From Chryseobacterium salipaludis (GTDB lineage Bacteria; Bacteroidota; Bacteroidia; Flavobacteriales; Weeksellaceae): a stretch of 64,000 nucleotides of DNA. The notes beneath the pieces were generated by a model, which saw only the letters and a program-made list of their open reading frames with translations, was not told the DNA's origin and ran no database searches. The position numbers and the translations under genes were made by a program. The first letter of the stretch is position 1. Each line of letters starts with the position of its first letter. The DNA lies in NCBI RefSeq assembly GCF_022968825.1, contig NZ_JALHKS010000002.1:248001-312000 (forward strand), in the 5' to 3' direction. Positions 50,471-59,561 of the stretch are shown one piece after another.

Positions 50471-52015
50471 TCAGGAACTGCAGGACAGGGCAGAGCAACC
50501 CGGCTTGTCATCATATTTAGACGGCCGTTTCACCAACAATTCCGGGTACCTGTTTTCATAGGGATGCTTAATAGCGTCAGCCAGCTGTGTCAGCATTTCC
50601 TTATTCCCCTCGTTCACCTGTTCGATGCATTCAAACAACAGATAATTCCGCAGCACAAACTTCGGGTTCGCCGCGGCCATCTTCGCTTTTGATTCTGCCG
50701 CTGTACACGTGTTTTGTTGTAATCGTCTCAGATATTTGGTCGCAAATTGATGAAGCTGGTCTTTTGCCACAGAATCTGGAGCGTGGTAAAATGTATCTTT
50801 AAAGTGCACTGAAGCATTCGTTTCCTCTGTTAGTGTTTCCAGCAGCGTAAAGAAAAGCGTGTAATCCATTTTCTGGTCCTGCATGAGTTGTTGCGCCTCA
50901 GTAAATAAGTCTTCATCACCTTCGCGCAGTTCATCAAAACCGAATTTGCGGCTCATCATTTCATCATGTTTTTGCCAGAAATCACCATTAAAATCATCCA
51001 GCAATTGTTCCAGCAGTTTTTCATCTTTAATTAAAGGGAACAAGGCATTAGCTAACTGCCAGAGGTTCCACTGCGCGACTTTTGCCTGGTTTCCGAATGC
51101 ATAGCGCCGGCCGGGCAGGTCGGTTGTGTTGGACGTAAAATTCAGGTCGAACTCATCCAGAAAGGAGAAAGGTCCATAATCAATGGTAAGTCCAAGCGCA
51201 GACATATTATCGGTATTCATCACGCCGTGCACAAAGCCCACGCGGTACCATTCCACGATTAAAGAAGATGTACGTTTTGAAATAGCGCGAAACAATTCCG
51301 CATATCGTTGTTCCCCCGTTTCCTGAACTTCAGGATAATAGTGTTCAATCACAAAATCTGCGAGTTGCTGCAGGAGTGTGTAATTTCGCTGGGCAGATGC
51401 CAGCTCGAAATGCCCGAAACGCAGAAAGCTGGGCGCTGTCCGCATCATAACTGCTCCTTTTTCATAGGTGGCATTTCCATTATATAAAATATCGCGCTCC
51501 ACCTGCTCGCCGCTTAAGGACATGGACAGGCTTCGCGTGGTTGGAATACCGAGGTGATGCATGGCTTCGCTCATTAGATATTCGCGCACGGTGGAGCGCA
51601 AAACCGCGCGGCCATCGGCATGCCGCGAGTAGGGTGTAGCGCCGGCTCCTTTCCATTGCAGTTCGGTTGTTTCCCCTGCCTCATTGCGGATTTCTCCGGC
51701 AAAAATGGCACGGCCGTCACCGAGCTGGCCCGCCCAGTTTCCAAACTGATGTCCCGCATATGCTGTAGCGAAGGTTTTCACGGTATCGGGTACGGCAGCT
51801 GCGTTCAGAAAATCCAGGTCTGCCTGATTTTCAATAGTGCCGAGGCCAATTTCCTGTGATAGTGCTTCATTAAAAATAAGCAGTTCCGGTTCGCTGAATT
51901 TCATCAGTTCCACCGTGGAAAATAAAACATCGGGTGTCTGGCGCTGGCGCGTGTTTCCTGAAAAGTCCCCCGGAAAGAGCTCCAGGTATCGTTGGGTGAT
52001 GTGATCCAAATTCAT
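50471..52015 (-). CDS. selO: Protein adenylyltransferase SelO (YdiU)
   Basis: 514 residues of the pseudokinase-fold SelO family, which transfers AMP from ATP to protein Ser/Thr/Tyr residues, in bacteria linked to redox stress. Family signatures are AYAGHQFGNWAGQLGDGRA, ELQWKGAGATPYSRHADGRA, VLRSTVREYLMSEAMHHLG, VHGVMNTDNMS and ALGLTIDYGPFSFLD. It ends in CSALSCSS, so Cys stands at the C-terminal position that is selenocysteine in animals. Transcribed alone; the next gene starts downstream from its own box. Confidence 0.95.
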   Translation of the reverse strand: MNLDHITQRYLELFPGDFSGNTRQRQTPDVLFSTVELMKFSEPELLIFNEALSQEIGLGTIENQADLDFLNAAAVPDTVKTFATAYAGHQFGNWAGQLGDGRAIFAGEIRNEAGETTELQWKGAGATPYSRHADGRAVLRSTVREYLMSEAMHHLGIPTTRSLSMSLSGEQVERDILYNGNATYEKGAVMMRTAPSFLRFGHFELASAQRNYTLLQQLADFVIEHYYPEVQETGEQRYAELFRAISKRTSSLIVEWYRVGFVHGVMNTDNMSALGLTIDYGPFSFLDEFDLNFTSNTTDLPGRRYAFGNQAKVAQWNLWQLANALFPLIKDEKLLEQLLDDFNGDFWQKHDEMMSRKFGFDELREGDEDLFTEAQQLMQDQKMDYTLFFTLLETLTEETNASVHFKDTFYHAPDSVAKDQLHQFATKYLRRLQQNTCTAAESKAKMAAANPKFVLRNYLLFECIEQVNEGNKEMLTQLADAIKHPYENRYPELLVKRPSKYDDKPGCSALSCSS

Positions 52016-52093
52016 ACTTCAAAGTTCGGTAAAAATTTGGCAAAGTAATTACAAAGGCATTATCGCACTGGTGTTAAAGTATTATAAATGAAA

Positions 52094-52123
52094 AAATCTC
52101 ATGAAGCACGCTTCATGAGATTT
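52094..52123 (-). terminator. Terminator of the ricT-gldH-pbp1A operon
   Basis: A 13-bp perfect stem (52094-52106 with 52111-52123), 4-nt loop, six T on the minus strand. Confidence 0.9.
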
Positions 52124-52145
52124 AATTGTAAAAAGAGAATTTCTC

Positions 52146-54521
52146 TTATTTATTGAAATCAATTTCCTCGCCTGAATTCAGGTTTTCATTGATGTTGTCG
52201 TCACGTTTTGGTTGAGTTTTCGGACGTTCAACCGGTTGCGGCCGTGGATTTTTAATCTCATCAATGGTTTGCAAACCGCCGTCGTCTCCATAGCCGCCCA
52301 GGCCTTGCAGATCGGAGCAGCTGCCGGTCCAGTTGGAAGGTTTCACGAATTTATCTTCGATGGTAATGCCCAGGCTTTTATCAGCCCAAACCTTTTTCAT
52401 ATAGATGGCCCAGATCGGCAGAGCCATTTTCGCACCCTGGCCTTCTCCAGTACCGCGGAAGTGGGTAGCACGGTCTTCCCAACCTACCCAGACGCCGGTT
52501 GCCAGATACGGCGTAATGCCCATAAACCAACCGTCGGAGTTATTCTGTGTGGTTCCGGTTTTCCCGGCGATTTCCACGCCTTTCGGCACGCCCCGGCGGC
52601 CTAGCTCCCCGGAGGCCGTACCATATTCCGTTACGCCCTTCATCAGGTCAACCATCGTGTAGGCATACAGCTCATTCATAACCTCTTTCATCACCGGTTT
52701 TATTTCGGTGATGATGCGTCCGTTGGCATCCTCAATACGCCAGATCATTTCCGGTTTAATATAGTTTCCGTAATTGGCGAAGGTACTGTACGCTCCCAGC
52801 ATTTCATAAATGGTGATATCGGATGAACCCAGTGCCACGGCATATTCATTCGGGATTTCTTCCGTCACTCCCAGGTCGCGCGCCGTCTGGATAACGCTTT
52901 TCACGCCGGTCATTTCAATCAGACGTACGGCCACAGGGTTTTTCGAGTGTGCCAGGGCGTCTTTCAGGGTGAGGTGCCCGCCTGAACCTAATACTCTCCA
53001 GGAACCTTTGGTGTAGGTGGCATTGGAAACGGTGGAGCATGGGGTCATTCCCAGCTTCATAATTGCCGTTGCGTACACAAAAGGTTTAAAGGTAGAACCT
53101 ACCTGTCTTTTTCCTTGCTTAATATGATCGTACTGGAAGTGTTGCCAGTCAATACCACCCACCCAGGCTTTGATTTCACCAGTACCGGGAACCATAGACA
53201 TTAAGCCGGCCTGCGCAATCTGCTTGTGATAACGGATGGAATCCCATGGGGACATTTCCACTTCTTCCTCACCATTCCAGGTGAAGCGCGTGGTTTTAAT
53301 GGGTTTCTTAAATTCAATTAAAATAGAATCCTCCGGAACGCCTGCATTTTTCAGTTGCTTGTAGCGGCCGGTACGGCGCATGGCGTTCGTCATAATGGTG
53401 TTGATCTGCTTATCGTTGATCAGGTAGAACGGGCGTTGCTTTCGGCCGCGCTGCTCTGCATCAAAACGTTTCTGCAGATCGGTAAGGTGTTCTTTGATTG
53501 CTTCTTCCGCATACTTCTGCATTTTGGAATCAAGCGTTGTATAAATTTTCAACCCGTCTTTAAAAAGGTTCAGACTCTTGCCGGTCTTCTTTTCAAAGTC
53601 TTTCAGATACTGATCAATTTCTTTTCTTAAATAAAATTTATAGTATGCAGAATACCCGTCATCAATTGTTTTTATCGGGTGGAAATCTGTTTTAATCGGC
53701 GTTGCAATTGCCTGTTCATAGGTTTGCTGATCCAAATAGCCGGTTTTCAGCATCTGATCCAGTACCACATCCCGGCGACGCTTGGCGCGTTCAGGATTAC
53801 GGAGCGGATTATTGGCTACCGGAGCTTCGAGCATAGAAACAAAAGTCGCGGCTTCCGGCAGCGTAAGCTGGCTGGTTTTTTTATTAAAATAAATGCGCGA
53901 CGCCATCTCAATCCCGTTGGCATTGTTCACGAAATCGAATTTATTGAAATACAGCGTAATGATTTCTTCCTTGGTGTACCGCTTCTCCAGACTCACGGCC
54001 ACTACCCACTCTTTCAGTTTCTGGAACGAGCGCTGAATTTTGTTCTGGGATGCTGTGCCGGTGAAAAGCAGTTTTGCCAGCTGCTGGGTAATGGTAGAAC
54101 CACCACCACGCTGCCCCCGGAAGGCAACCGCACGCGCCACTGACTGCAAATCGATTCCGGAGTGTTCCTTAAACCGCTCATCTTCTTTTGCCTGCAAGGC
54201 ATAAATCAGATAAGGCGGGAGCTCCTTGTACGTAATCGGCTGTGTTTTTTCTTTTTCGAATTTTCCAAGCAGGACACCGTCTGAGGAATAAATTTCAGAG
54301 GCCACATAAATATCGGGGTTTTCCAGTTCCTTCACATCGGGCATATCACCGAGGAAGCCTTGTGAAACTGCAAAGAACAAAGCAGAAATGCCCAGCACAA
54401 TGGCCAGCAATCCTACCCAGATTATTTTAACCCATTTTTTCCAGCCGGTATTTCGCTTTTTCTTTGGCGGCAGCGGAAACTGAGGTTTCGTTTTTTTAGT
54501 TGTCGTTGGTTTGTTTTCCAT
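52146..54521 (-). CDS. pbp1A: Penicillin-binding protein 1A (bifunctional transglycosylase/transpeptidase)
   Basis: 791 residues. A basic cytoplasmic N-terminus (PLPPKKKRNTGWKKWV) precedes one membrane anchor (IIWVGLLAIVLGISALFFAV). The GT51 domain has ALQAKEDERFKEHSGID and GGSTITQQLAK; the transpeptidase domain has the SxxK motif in GSTFKPFVYA, SKNPVAVRLIE and KTGTTQNNSDGWF. It ends in a Pro/Asn-rich tail. It builds peptidoglycan at the inner membrane. It is 8 nt downstream of gldH. Confidence 0.95.
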   Translation of the reverse strand: MENKPTTTKKTKPQFPLPPKKKRNTGWKKWVKIIWVGLLAIVLGISALFFAVSQGFLGDMPDVKELENPDIYVASEIYSSDGVLLGKFEKEKTQPITYKELPPYLIYALQAKEDERFKEHSGIDLQSVARAVAFRGQRGGGSTITQQLAKLLFTGTASQNKIQRSFQKLKEWVVAVSLEKRYTKEEIITLYFNKFDFVNNANGIEMASRIYFNKKTSQLTLPEAATFVSMLEAPVANNPLRNPERAKRRRDVVLDQMLKTGYLDQQTYEQAIATPIKTDFHPIKTIDDGYSAYYKFYLRKEIDQYLKDFEKKTGKSLNLFKDGLKIYTTLDSKMQKYAEEAIKEHLTDLQKRFDAEQRGRKQRPFYLINDKQINTIMTNAMRRTGRYKQLKNAGVPEDSILIEFKKPIKTTRFTWNGEEEVEMSPWDSIRYHKQIAQAGLMSMVPGTGEIKAWVGGIDWQHFQYDHIKQGKRQVGSTFKPFVYATAIMKLGMTPCSTVSNATYTKGSWRVLGSGGHLTLKDALAHSKNPVAVRLIEMTGVKSVIQTARDLGVTEEIPNEYAVALGSSDITIYEMLGAYSTFANYGNYIKPEMIWRIEDANGRIITEIKPVMKEVMNELYAYTMVDLMKGVTEYGTASGELGRRGVPKGVEIAGKTGTTQNNSDGWFMGITPYLATGVWVGWEDRATHFRGTGEGQGAKMALPIWAIYMKKVWADKSLGITIEDKFVKPSNWTGSCSDLQGLGGYGDDGGLQTIDEIKNPRPQPVERPKTQPKRDDNINENLNSGEEIDFNK

Positions 54522-54529
54522 AAAAAATT

Positions 54530-54994
54530 TTACGGCGCGGCCGTTTCTATTTTAATACCAATATCTTCAATCCCCGGCAAAGAATCCATGCGCATGGCCT
54601 GCTGAACCTGAAAACTGTATCTGCCATCTGCCGGAAAACGCTGGTTGAGTTTATACTGAAACAGCGTTTCTTTGGTTTCGCCAAATCCGGCTCCCAGCCA
54701 GCGGCCATTAGGTTCTGCCAGGATATAGTTCAGCGTATCGGTTGCAGCAAACTTGTTCGGGCCCATCGCCTTGACAATCAGCCGGATGTTACTGTAGGGA
54801 TAATCGTTATTATTGCGCACCACAAATATAATATTTTTGGGCTGCTGCGCTTTGGTGATATTGAATTCAAATTTCTGCCAGGAATTTTTCGGCCAGGTTT
54901 TACCGACCGATGCCATCTGCACCTGCTCATCAGTGCCGCCGCAGCTCAGCAAGAGCATCAGCACGGCGGTGAGTAAAAAGCTATGCTTTATCAT
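54530..54994 (-). CDS. gldH: Gliding motility lipoprotein GldH
   Basis: 154 residues from the ATG at 54994. MIKHSFLLTAVLMLLLSCGG is a lipoprotein signal with Cys18. The mature part matches GldH: KFEFNITKAQQPKNIIFVVRNNNDYPYSNIRLIV has the recognisable core, and the end has GIEDIGIKIE. GldH is needed for gliding in Flavobacterium, but many non-gliding flavobacteria keep it. Its start overlaps ricT by 14 nt and pbp1A follows in the same transcript. Confidence 0.9.
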   Translation of the reverse strand: MIKHSFLLTAVLMLLLSCGGTDEQVQMASVGKTWPKNSWQKFEFNITKAQQPKNIIFVVRNNNDYPYSNIRLIVKAMGPNKFAATDTLNYILAEPNGRWLGAGFGETKETLFQYKLNQRFPADGRYSFQVQQAMRMDSLPGIEDIGIKIETAAP

Positions 54995-56297
54995 CTTTCT
55001 TGGGCGGAAATTTCTTTTTCTGTTTCTTTTGTGGCGGCCGGTTATCCGGAGTGCTGTTTCGGTTGTCTGCCTGGTTTCGGTTTTCACCTTTATTCCGGTT
55101 ATCCGGTTTACGGCGACGTTCTCCGGCAGGCGCCTCAGCGTGGGCCTTTTGTTCACCGCGCGGGCCATTGCTGCCTTTTCTTTTCTGCTGATTTTTATTG
55201 GAAGGCCGGCGCTTGCGCTCAAAGCGGTCCAGCGTATTTTCCTGAATGAGATCCACGGTTTTCTGCGGCGCATCATTCACTTTAAAGTCTTCCAGCGGCG
55301 GTGCTTTTTCCCCCTTCTTGTTCAGGGCAATCAGCTTCTTCACATCCTGCACATCCATATCATACCAGGACATGGACTGGTCCACATAGGCGAACCACAT
55401 TCTCTTTTTAAATACATCGATTTTAATGCAGAACGCTTTTCCTTTTTCGGTATCTAAAGTGGTATTCGAGGACGGGAAATCGCTCAGCGCATCCAGGTAA
55501 CTGTCCAGTTCATAATTCAGGCAGCACTTCAGTTTACCGCACTGGCCGGCCAGTTTCTGCGGATTGATGCTCAGTTGCTGATACCTTGCTGCGTTGGTAT
55601 TGACTGAACGGAAATCCGTCAGCCAAGTGGAACAGCATAACTCGCGTCCACAGGAACCAATTCCGCCCACTTTCGCTGCTTCCTGCCGGAAACCGATCTG
55701 TTTCATATCGATTTTGGTGCGGAACAGCGAGGCGTATTCCTTAATCAGCTGGCGGAAATCCACCCGGTTATCTGCCGTGTAGTAGAAGGTAACCTTCCCG
55801 CCGTCGCCCTGGTATTCCACATCGGTAATCTTCATTTCCAGCTGCAGTGCGTAGGCGATTTTGCGTGCCTGGATTTTCACGTTTTCTTCTTTGGCGCGGG
55901 CTTCCTGCCAAACTTCTATATCGCGCTGGTTGGCCAGGCGGTATATTTTCAGCGCGTGGTCTTCCGCAACGCGCTTTTTCTTCATCTGGATTTTCACCAG
56001 TTCTCCTGTGAGGCTTACGACCCCTATATCATGACCCGGGCTGGATTCAACTGTGACAATGCTCCCTATATGAAGCGGTAATTTATGGACGTTTTTATAA
56101 AAAAATTTACGGTCGTTTTTAAATCGTACTTCCACATACCCCATTTCCGACGTCGCCGGATTATCAAGGTGGGAAAGCCAGTCAAAAACACTTAATTTAT
56201 AACTGTTGCCGCATGTATCTACACTTGCACAGCCATTCGCGGATTTCGTACCGCAGGAATGGGATGAATCGCCGGATGTTTTGCATCCACAACTCAT
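54981..56297 (-). CDS. ricT: PSP1-domain regulatory protein RicT
   Basis: 438 residues. The N-terminus is Cys-rich (MSCGCKTSGDSSHSCGTK). The PSP1 domain follows, with EVRFKNDRKFFYKN, GSIVTVESSPGHDIGVVSLTG, and the Cys motif GGIGSCGRELCCSTWL near residue 215-230 with KLAGQCGKLKCCLNYE, ligands of an iron-sulfur cluster in RicT. A basic, Asn/Lys/Pro-rich disordered tail of about 100 residues ends the protein. RicT acts with RicA/RicF in B. subtilis RNA processing; the role in Bacteroidota is not known to me. Confidence 0.9.
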   Translation of the reverse strand: MSCGCKTSGDSSHSCGTKSANGCASVDTCGNSYKLSVFDWLSHLDNPATSEMGYVEVRFKNDRKFFYKNVHKLPLHIGSIVTVESSPGHDIGVVSLTGELVKIQMKKKRVAEDHALKIYRLANQRDIEVWQEARAKEENVKIQARKIAYALQLEMKITDVEYQGDGGKVTFYYTADNRVDFRQLIKEYASLFRTKIDMKQIGFRQEAAKVGGIGSCGRELCCSTWLTDFRSVNTNAARYQQLSINPQKLAGQCGKLKCCLNYELDSYLDALSDFPSSNTTLDTEKGKAFCIKIDVFKKRMWFAYVDQSMSWYDMDVQDVKKLIALNKKGEKAPPLEDFKVNDAPQKTVDLIQENTLDRFERKRRPSNKNQQKRKGSNGPRGEQKAHAEAPAGERRRKPDNRNKGENRNQADNRNSTPDNRPPQKKQKKKFPPKKDDKA

Positions 56298-56320
56298 AAT
56301 TAAATTTTTGTAATCAGCTG

Positions 56321-56328
56321 CAAATTTA
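56321..56328 (-). promoter_or_regulatory. TAnnTTTG box, promoter of ricT-gldH-pbp1A
   Basis: Minus strand TAAATTTG, 23 nt before the ricT ATG. Confidence 0.7.
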
Positions 56329-56658
56329 ATATAATTTTCTTTGCAGAGACTTCACTCCCGATTCGCGCACGTATATTTTTACATTTATATTTAAATATCT
56401 AAAAAATTAAATAATTATTATAATTATAAATATTATTATGCGAATCATATAATTGAATTTTGATGAAAAAGCAGGTCTGCATCAGAAAGAATTTAATTTA
56501 AACGGAGAAAGATTTTAGTCTGCGAAAAGGCATTAAATCGTTTTGCCACAAAGGAATTTAAACGGATTATCAGGAATTGAGCTATTAAACAAAAAGGGTG
56601 GAAGACCGTGTGTTTAAAATTTACTTAGCATTATTTAACATTTGTTAGAAAATAATTT
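56329..56658. other. AT-rich spacer between divergent genes
   Basis: About 330 nt of strongly AT-rich sequence, most extreme at 56380-56445 (short runs of A and T only). I see no gene longer than a dozen codons, no hairpin with T-run and no DnaA box. It separates ricT from the FadL-type gene and may carry upstream promoter elements. Confidence 0.5.
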
Positions 56659-56666
56659 TATATTTG
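56659..56666 (+). promoter_or_regulatory. TAnnTTTG box of the FadL-type gene
   Basis: TATATTTG, 22 nt before the ATG at 56689; a TTTG at 56641-56644 may be the distal box, though the spacing (14 nt) is shorter than usual. Confidence 0.6.
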
Positions 56667-56688
56667 GGTCATTAATAAACGTAAGTCT

Positions 56689-57924
56689 ATGAAAAAAATA
56701 GTTGTTACCGCCGCAATCCTGGCAGGCGTAGTAGCCCAGGCAGGAGGCTTCCGGGTTTCGCTGCAGGGGGTAAAACAGTTGGCAATGGCGCATACCAGTG
56801 CCCATGCGGAAGATGCGAGTATCACCTTCTTCAACCCGGCAGGGATGTCCTTTATCCCGAACAGGCTGAGTGTGGCGGCAGGTGGTTTTGCGATTGGTAC
56901 CGAGATTACCTACCAAAATCAGAATACGCTGGAATCCTACAGCACAGATAACCCGATGGGAACACCAATCTATGCAGCAGTTGCATATAAAGTGGTGGAT
57001 GAGGTGTCGGTTGGTTTCAACTTTTCCACGCCGTATGGAAGTACCATAAAATGGGCGGACGACTGGGCAGGCCGCGAAATCGTGCAGAATATTGAGCTGA
57101 AAGCGTTTTTCTTCCAGCCGATGGTCTCATTTAAACTGGCAGACTGGGCTTCCGTAGGAGGTAGCTTTATTTATGCGAAAGGTTCGGTGGACTGGACCAA
57201 GACCGTTACTCAGTTGGGCGGCACACTGAATATTCAGGATAAAAAAGCTTCCGGCACCGGGTTTGGCGTTGGTTTCTATCTGCGCCCGACCGATAAGCTG
57301 GATTTAAGCTTAGCGTATCGTTCACCAGTGGATATGAATGCTGATGCAGGTGTGGCAACATTTAATGTCTCGCCTTCTTTATATCCGGCGATTGGCGTAA
57401 ATGCTGCAGGTCAGGATAACTTCAAAGCGATGCTGCCGCTTGTAGACGAATATACGCTCGGACTTACGTATCGTATTACACCGAAATGGCAGGTGTCCGG
57501 AGATTTCAATTATTCCGGTTGGGATCAGTACAATCAGCTCACGCTTGATTTCGAAAATGCCGCAGTGGGAAATCAGCCAAACGATCCGACCGTTCTGGTA
57601 AGCCCGAAAAACTTTAAGAGCACCCAAACCTGGAGAATCGGAACGCAGTATATGTTCAATGAAAATTTTGCGGGAAGACTGGGGTATTACTATGATCAGT
57701 CACCGTATGCAGATGAAGACTTCATTCCGGAAACGCCGTCTTTCAATGCCAATGTAATCACAGGAGGTATTGGATATAAGTGGCGCGGGTTGGGCATCGA
57801 TGTTTCCGGCGCGTATAACTTCCAGACACCACGTGATGTGAAGAACAGTTATTACGATTTCTACGGCCAGGCGAAAGCCAAAGCCTACTATTTCGGATTG
57901 GGCCTGTCGTATAACGCATTTTAA
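56689..57924 (+). CDS. OmpP1/FadL family outer-membrane transporter
   Basis: 411 residues with a signal peptide (MKKIVVTAAILAGVVAQAGG). The N-terminal hatch region AMAHTSAHAEDASITFFNPAGMSF contains the NPA motif typical of FadL channels. The rest is an outer-membrane barrel ending in YYFGLGLSYNAF. FadL-type proteins take up long-chain fatty acids and other hydrophobic compounds. The SGNH hydrolase gene follows after 13 nt and probably works with it on lipids or esters. Confidence 0.92.
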   Translation: MKKIVVTAAILAGVVAQAGGFRVSLQGVKQLAMAHTSAHAEDASITFFNPAGMSFIPNRLSVAAGGFAIGTEITYQNQNTLESYSTDNPMGTPIYAAVAYKVVDEVSVGFNFSTPYGSTIKWADDWAGREIVQNIELKAFFFQPMVSFKLADWASVGGSFIYAKGSVDWTKTVTQLGGTLNIQDKKASGTGFGVGFYLRPTDKLDLSLAYRSPVDMNADAGVATFNVSPSLYPAIGVNAAGQDNFKAMLPLVDEYTLGLTYRITPKWQVSGDFNYSGWDQYNQLTLDFENAAVGNQPNDPTVLVSPKNFKSTQTWRIGTQYMFNENFAGRLGYYYDQSPYADEDFIPETPSFNANVITGGIGYKWRGLGIDVSGAYNFQTPRDVKNSYYDFYGQAKAKAYYFGLGLSYNAF

Positions 57925-57937
57925 GATTTAAAAAATT

Positions 57938-59470
57938 ATGAAAAAGATACTATTATCAGGTGCAGCGGTCTTTGCCTTATTTTGTGTGGCCAGCTGTGAT
58001 ACAGATTTCGATACGGATGTTAACAGCATTGCGGTCACCAGTGGTGAAGCCGATTTCTCCAACTATGTAGCGCTGGGGAATTCACTTACTTCCGGCTACC
58101 GCGATAACGCCTTGTATATTGACGGGCAGGTAGAATCGTACCCCAATATTCTGGCACAGCAAATGAACCGGGCCAGCGGGGGAGAGTTTAAGCAGCCTTT
58201 GATGGCAGATAACAACGGTGGTTTGCTCCTTGGCGGAACAGCAATTGCGGCAACAAAACTGTATATTAAATCTTTTGCGAACGGATCTCCTGTTCTTGCA
58301 AATGTGGAGGCTGCTCCGACTACTGATATTATGACCAAAGTTACAGGCAAACTGAACAATATGGGAGTCCCCGGCGCGAAGTCCTTTCACCTGATCGCTC
58401 CAGGATACGGAAATGTAGCTGGTGTTGCTGCTGGAAAAGCAAATCCTTACTACGTGCGTTTCGCTACTTCAGCAACCTCCACGGTTTTGGGTGATGCGAT
58501 TGCGCAAAAGCCTACTTTCTATTCACTATGGATTGGAAATAATGACGTATTGAGCTACGCGACCAGTGGCGGTATGGGCGTTGACAGAACCGGAAATACA
58601 GATCCTACAACCTACGGAGGTAATGATATCTCGGATCCAAATGTGGTAGCGGGCGCTATCCAAACTGTGCTGGAAAGCATGAAAAATGCGGGAGCCACCA
58701 AGGGTGTCATTGCTAATATCCCTTACGTAACCTCTATTCCATATTTTACTACAGTACCTTACAATCCGGTTTCACCTACAGCACTGGGTGATAAGATTGG
58801 CGCCCTGAACGAAAGCGTGTACGGGCCGCTCAAGCAGGTTCTTACCGCATATGGCCAGGGAGATCGTCTTAATCTTCTTTCGGCTACTGCGGCAAATCCT
58901 GTTTTAATTAAGGATGAGTCATTAACGAATTATGGTGCTCAGATTACGGCAGCTTTAACTCCTAAAATCGGACTTGCAGCTGCAACGCTGTATGGTCAGC
59001 TGTATGGTCAGGCGCGCCAGACTACTGCGGAAGATTATGTTCTTTTAACAACAAGTAGCGTAATCGGAACAGAAACAACCAGTGCTCCGGCTCCGCTGAA
59101 TGTGTATGGCATTTCCTACCCGTTGCAAAATCAGCACGTGCTGACAAAAACAGAAGCTGCAAATGTGAAAACAGCTGTGGATGCGTATAATGCTAAAATC
59201 AAAGCATTGGCAGCAACCTATAAACTTGCTTTTGTGGATGCCAATGCGAAAATGGTGGAACTAAACAAATCATCAGGAATCCAGTTTGATGGCGTGAAGT
59301 ACACAGCTAAATTCGTAACCGGCGGAACCTTCTCCCTGGATGGTGTTCACCTGACGGGCCGCGGATATGCAGTGGTTGCCAATGAATTTATTCAGGCAAT
59401 CAACAAGCAATATAAATCCACCTTGCCTGTGGTAAATGTGAACAATTATTCCGGCGTGAAATTCCCGTAG
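57938..59470 (+). CDS. SGNH/GDSL-type hydrolase lipoprotein
   Basis: 510 residues with a lipobox (MKKILLSGAAVFALFCVASC, Cys20). The block I serine region is YVALGNSLTSGYRDN, where Asn replaces the Asp of GDSL. Block III-like WIGNNDVLSYA (GxND) and block V SLDGVHLTGRGYAVVANEF (DxxH) are present, so the catalytic Ser, Asn, Asp and His all seem to be there. It is probably an esterase or lipase on the envelope, cotranscribed with the FadL-type porin. Confidence 0.88.
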   Translation: MKKILLSGAAVFALFCVASCDTDFDTDVNSIAVTSGEADFSNYVALGNSLTSGYRDNALYIDGQVESYPNILAQQMNRASGGEFKQPLMADNNGGLLLGGTAIAATKLYIKSFANGSPVLANVEAAPTTDIMTKVTGKLNNMGVPGAKSFHLIAPGYGNVAGVAAGKANPYYVRFATSATSTVLGDAIAQKPTFYSLWIGNNDVLSYATSGGMGVDRTGNTDPTTYGGNDISDPNVVAGAIQTVLESMKNAGATKGVIANIPYVTSIPYFTTVPYNPVSPTALGDKIGALNESVYGPLKQVLTAYGQGDRLNLLSATAANPVLIKDESLTNYGAQITAALTPKIGLAAATLYGQLYGQARQTTAEDYVLLTTSSVIGTETTSAPAPLNVYGISYPLQNQHVLTKTEAANVKTAVDAYNAKIKALAATYKLAFVDANAKMVELNKSSGIQFDGVKYTAKFVTGGTFSLDGVHLTGRGYAVVANEFIQAINKQYKSTLPVVNVNNYSGVKFP

Positions 59471-59497
59471 TCATTGAAAGCATCAATATGCCTTATT

Positions 59498-59535
59498 AAA
59501 ACCACTCGGACAATCCGGGTGGTTTTATTTTTTTT
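59498..59535 (+). terminator. Terminator of the FadL-SGNH operon
   Basis: A 12-bp stem with one G-U pair (59498-59509 with 59515-59526) and a T-run that runs straight into the prs promoter box. Confidence 0.9.
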
Positions 59536-59542
59536 AAATTTG
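59535..59542 (+). promoter_or_regulatory. TAnnTTTG box, probable prs promoter
   Basis: TAAATTTG, 19 nt before the prs ATG; its first T is the last base of the terminator T-run. Confidence 0.75.
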
Positions 59543-59561
59543 CACATCTAAAAAAGTAAAA

